Source of the DNA: Clostridiales bacterium
GTDB lineage: Bacteria; Bacillota; Clostridia; Oscillospirales; Oscillospiraceae
Assembly (NCBI GenBank): GCA_003522945.1
Contig: DPHR01000168.1
Span: forward strand, 61,464 to 69,460
Length of the DNA stretch: 7,997 nucleotides
Direction: 5' to 3'
Part shown: positions 5,786-7,997 of the stretch, one piece after another
Layout: each line of letters starts with the position of its first letter
Position numbering within the stretch: position 1 is the stretch's first letter
Program-made: the position numbers and the translations under genes
Notes under the pieces: model-generated
Told to the model about the DNA's origin: nothing
What the model saw: the letters and a program-made list of their open reading frames with translations, nothing else
Databases searched by the model: none

Positions 5786-5800
5786 GAGAGCTCAGCTCTC
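5786..5800. repeat. 15-base palindrome in the cotJ leader
   Basis: Arms GAGAGCT and AGCTCTC surround one central base. It lies between the sigma-E-like -10 and the ribosome binding site of cotJA-cotJB, so it is inside or at the edge of the leader. It could be an operator or an RNA stem. It contains no coding sequence. Confidence 0.4.
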
Positions 5801-5805
5801 AGCCC

Positions 5806-5833
5806 ATCGTATGCTGAAAGGAAACGCCGTGAC
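5806..5833 (-). promoter_or_regulatory. Candidate sporulation (sigma-E-like) promoter of the cotJ operon
   Basis: On the minus strand CATACGAT (5806-5813) closely matches the mother-cell sigma-E -10 pattern CATACA-T. A weaker GTCACGG (5827-5833) sits 13 bases upstream at the -35 position. In Bacillus subtilis cotJ is known to be sigma-E controlled, which supports the call. The -35 match is poor. Confidence 0.5.
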
Positions 5834-5861
5834 CGTTTTTTTGAAAAACATAAAATCGCGG

Positions 5862-5889
5862 TTGCTTTTTGGCATGTAAATGTTATACT
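5862..5889 (+). promoter_or_regulatory. Extended -10 promoter of the P-type ATPase homologue
   Basis: The -35 TTGCTT (5862-5867) is followed by a 16-base spacer and a -10 TATACT (5884-5889) preceded by TGT, an extended -10 motif. Transcription would begin near 5896. The longer reading frame beginning at ATG 5880 starts inside this promoter, so the ATG at 5937 is the likely start. It indicates vegetative expression, unlike the divergent cotJ promoter. Confidence 0.65.
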
Positions 5890-5936
5890 ATTATGTAAAG
5901 CGGAATATTACGGAACCATGGAATGGGGTTAACGAT

Positions 5937-7847
5937 ATGAAAGAGATTTTCAAGAAGAAAACAGAAGAGAGCGGCGCCGGTTCTGCGCCTCTCGGCGGGA
6001 CAACATGGTACGGTGTGGACAAGCTGTTGTTTGTCCGGATCGGCATTGCCGCCGTTTTGCTCTGTCTCGGTCTCTTTCTGCAGCTGGGAGACGGTATAAC
6101 GCTTCTCCTGCTGCTGCTCAGTACGCTCATCAGCGGTTTTGACGTGCTGTATCAAGCCTGCGTCCGGCTCGTCCGGGAACACCGTCTCGGGGAGGAGCTG
6201 CTCGTTTCCATTGCAGCGATCCTCGCCTTCACGATCAACGAGGGCTATGAGGCCGCCGCCGTCATGCTGATCTATCAGGCCGGGTGTATCGTCCGCGCGT
6301 ACGCCTCCGCTCTTACGAAGTCCAGCTTCCGCGACCGTGTGGACCCCTATGTGGCGAGTGTCACCGTTCTCCGCGGTGAGGAAAAGACCTCCATTCCGCC
6401 GGAGAATGTCCAGCTTGGCGATATCCTTATTCTCGAACGCGGCCAGCGCGCTCCGGCCGATCTCGAAATTCTGGAAGGCTCCGTCACGCTTGATCTCGCC
6501 CCGATCTTCGGGCATACCGCCCGCCGCGAAGTCACTGCCGGACAAAAGATCCCTGCGGGCGCTGTCAACAGCAGCGCTGCCGTGCGCTGCACGGTGCTCG
6601 CCCCCGCCTCCGATTCCGTTTTCGCCCGCGAGATCGACACCGTTTCCGATCCGGAGGCTGTCTATGGCCCCGAGGCCGATTCGGTGGAACGCTATGCGAG
6701 AGTTTACGCCCCGTTCGCTCTCGGTGTGAGCGTCCTGATCGCGCTTCTCCTTCTGATCTTCTCCACGGTCCCGACCGAGGAAGCCATTCACCGCGCGCTC
6801 GTTCTCCTCATCATTTCCTGCCCGACGGCTTTCCTTACGCCGCTGCCGTTTATGTACCTTGCCGGGCTCTTCCGTTCGCTGCAAAGCGGCGTTGTCGTGA
6901 AGGACGCCTTCGTTCTGGACGGCCTTTCCCGCGCAGGCGCGGTTGTGTTCGATAAGGACGAAATGCTTTCCACCGGCTTTTACCGTGTGGCCTCCGTGAA
7001 GTCGGAGCGGCTCGACCCCGCGGTGCTGCTCAAGGTTGCCGCGCACGCCGAATCCGGCTCTTCCACCGCCGTTGCCGCATCCATCGCCAAGGCGTACGGA
7101 CAGGCGATCGACGCCTCTCTCATTGAAGAATTCACCGAAGAGCCCGACGGTATCACCGCCGTGATCGACGGGATCGACATCCGCATGGGCGATGCGGCCT
7201 ATATGGAGAAAAACGGCGTCACTGTTATCGACCCAGTAGGGGACAGCATTACCGTGTATATGGCCGTCAACGACCAGTATGCCGGCTGCATCTATCTCTC
7301 CGATACGATCCGCGACGATGCCAGATCCTCCTTCAGCGCCGTGTCCGGCGCGGGATGCGAGTGCATCATGCTCTCGGCGGACAGCCCTGAAAAGACCCGT
7401 ACCGCTGCCGTTTCCGCCGGTGTGCGCGAGTATTACGCGCAATGCATGCCGATGGACCGTCTGGAAAAAATCCAGGAGATCAAGGAACGCTTCCCGGTCA
7501 ACAGCGTTTTGTATATGGGCGAGGCAAACGGCGATACCGCGTGCTTCAATGCGGCGGATATCGGCGTGTGCATCGACGGTCTCGCGTCCGAGGCCTCCAT
7601 GCAGACGGGCAGCGCCGTTATCATGGACAAGACGGCTGCGCCCATCGCCGGCGCGATCGACGCGGCAAAGGCCACGCGCTCCACAGTACGGCAGCTGATC
7701 CTTGCCGTTCTCGCCGTCAAGGCCGTGCTCCTCGTTCTTGCGCTCCTCGGCGTTACCTATCAGCTTTGGTTCGCGGCCATGGTCGATACGGTTGCCGGTA
7801 TTGCGGGCATTCTCTATTCCTCCCGCATCTGGTCTGAGCAGAAATGA
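5937..7847 (+). CDS. P1B-type ATPase homologue with degenerate catalytic motifs (probable pseudoenzyme)
   Basis: This is an intact 636-residue membrane protein with the heavy-metal P-type ATPase layout but no N-terminal CxxC metal-binding domain. Membrane segments lie near 31-50, 54-72, 88-126, 258-277, 284-312 and 590-630. The actuator, phosphorylation and nucleotide-binding domains can be followed, but their key motifs are altered. TGE reads FGH (191-193), CPC reads CPT (295-297), and DKTGTLT reads DKDEMLST (339-346). The SEHP motif is absent near 372-378, TGD reads SAD (480-482), and GDGxND reads GEANGD (528-533). Asp339, Lys340 and Asp533 remain. Lys595 and Asp617 in the last membrane helices resemble the Zn/Cd-type (P1B-2) metal ligands. 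The ATG is preceded by GGGG eight bases upstream (weak). Transport activity is doubtful; a sensing, binding or structural role is possible. The homology is firm, the function unknown. Confidence 0.85.
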   Translation: MKEIFKKKTEESGAGSAPLGGTTWYGVDKLLFVRIGIAAVLLCLGLFLQLGDGITLLLLLLSTLISGFDVLYQACVRLVREHRLGEELLVSIAAILAFTINEGYEAAAVMLIYQAGCIVRAYASALTKSSFRDRVDPYVASVTVLRGEEKTSIPPENVQLGDILILERGQRAPADLEILEGSVTLDLAPIFGHTARREVTAGQKIPAGAVNSSAAVRCTVLAPASDSVFAREIDTVSDPEAVYGPEADSVERYARVYAPFALGVSVLIALLLLIFSTVPTEEAIHRALVLLIISCPTAFLTPLPFMYLAGLFRSLQSGVVVKDAFVLDGLSRAGAVVFDKDEMLSTGFYRVASVKSERLDPAVLLKVAAHAESGSSTAVAASIAKAYGQAIDASLIEEFTEEPDGITAVIDGIDIRMGDAAYMEKNGVTVIDPVGDSITVYMAVNDQYAGCIYLSDTIRDDARSSFSAVSGAGCECIMLSADSPEKTRTAAVSAGVREYYAQCMPMDRLEKIQEIKERFPVNSVLYMGEANGDTACFNAADIGVCIDGLASEASMQTGSAVIMDKTAAPIAGAIDAAKATRSTVRQLILAVLAVKAVLLVLALLGVTYQLWFAAMVDTVAGIAGILYSSRIWSEQK

Positions 7848-7863
7848 GTTTTCCATAAACTTT

Positions 7864-7896
7864 TGAAACGGGTTGGAATTGCTCCAACCCGTTTCA
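7864..7896 (+). terminator. Hairpin after the P-type ATPase homologue
   Basis: Arms TGAAACGGGTTGGA (7864-7877) and TCCAACCCGTTTCA (7883-7896) pair perfectly over 14 bases around a five-base loop, 17 bases after the stop codon. The T run is short (three T, inside the arm), so termination may be inefficient or the hairpin may protect the mRNA end. It is symmetrical enough to act in both directions. Confidence 0.65.
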
Positions 7897-7920
7897 GCCT
7901 GTCGAAAAAGCCTCGCAGAG

Positions 7921-7940
7921 TTTGCGCCCGCAGGCGCAAA
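7921..7940. repeat. 8-base-arm hairpin
   Basis: Arms TTTGCGCC (7921-7928) and GGCGCAAA (7933-7940) surround a four-base loop. It lies between the gene-end hairpin and the larger inverted repeat at the right edge. No coding sequence is seen from 7848 to the end of the window. Confidence 0.5.
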
Positions 7941-7948
7941 TAAAGTTC

Positions 7949-7991
7949 AAAGCATTTTTGCCGGCGGCATGTACGTCGGCAAAAATACTTT
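7949..7991. repeat. Inverted repeat with 15-base arms at the right edge
   Basis: Arms AAAGCATTTTTGCCG (7949-7963) and CGGCAAAAATACTTT (7977-7991) match with a single change around a 13-base centre. A T run follows at the right end of the second arm. It may be a second terminator or part of a dispersed palindromic repeat cut by the window edge. Confidence 0.5.
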
Positions 7992-7997
7992 TCGGCT

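Noticed and set aside
4797..5786. A 329-codon plus-strand frame across the cotJ operon
   Set aside because: It is antisense to two clearly homologous coat genes and spans their junction; it has no domain signal. GC-rich codon bias explains the lack of stops.
5880..5936. Upstream ATG for the ATPase homologue
   Set aside because: It overlaps the -10 element TATACT, so it would not be in the transcript.
5883..7856. A 657-codon open frame on the minus strand antisense to the whole ATPase homologue
   Set aside because: Its codons align exactly with the sense codons, so it stays open simply because the sense gene avoids TTA, CTA and TCA. The protein has no recognisable domain, while the sense strand shows clear family homology.
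1..7997. CRISPR array, tRNA, rRNA, riboswitch or insertion-sequence transposase
   Set aside because: No regularly spaced repeats, cloverleaf sequence, rRNA block, known aptamer core or transposase signature was seen by eye on either strand.

Overview
The window looks like chromosomal DNA from a GC-rich, spore-forming member of the Clostridia, probably an Oscillospiraceae/Ruminococcaceae-type gut Firmicute. The reasons are the cotJ spore-coat operon, a Firmicutes-style FeoA/FeoB pair, strong AGGAGG-type ribosome binding sites, sigma-A-like promoters, and a tandem-hairpin intergenic repeat of a kind I remember from such genomes. The genus assignment is inference.

Region 1 (about 1-1830) looks like accessory DNA. 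A two-gene minus-strand operon encodes a DUF4160 protein followed by a DUF2442 protein with a helix-turn-helix-like tail. It is driven by a near-consensus promoter with a palindrome in its spacer, a layout reminiscent of a self-regulated toxin-antitoxin-like module. Next come a tandem-hairpin repeat, an alternating CG-rich palindrome, and a plus-strand gene for an HUH-type rolling-circle replication-associated protein. A strong hairpin terminator lies between this gene and feoB.

Region 2 (1852-4694) is core metabolism: feoA-feoB (ferrous iron uptake, minus strand, TAATG overlap) and a divergent Nudix/MutT-family pyrophosphatase with its own promoter. A bidirectional terminator closes the Nudix gene and the cotJ operon, which converge on it.

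Region 3 (4704-7997) holds the spore-coat operon, in which CotJA and CotJB are fused into one 150-residue protein with a TTG start, followed by cotJC (manganese-catalase-like). Transcribed divergently from it is a 636-residue P1B-type (heavy-metal) P-type ATPase homologue. It keeps the fold and membrane layout, but essentially every catalytic motif is degenerate (TGE, CPC, DKTGT, SEHP, GDGxND). The frame is intact, with a good promoter and a downstream hairpin, so it looks like a maintained pseudoenzyme and is the most interesting object here. Three successive hairpins fill the right edge.

FeoAB, CotJC and the ATPase homologue give the right-hand two thirds a loose metal theme (Fe, Mn-type di-metal centre, heavy-metal transporter fold). 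Nothing in the sequence proves they work together.
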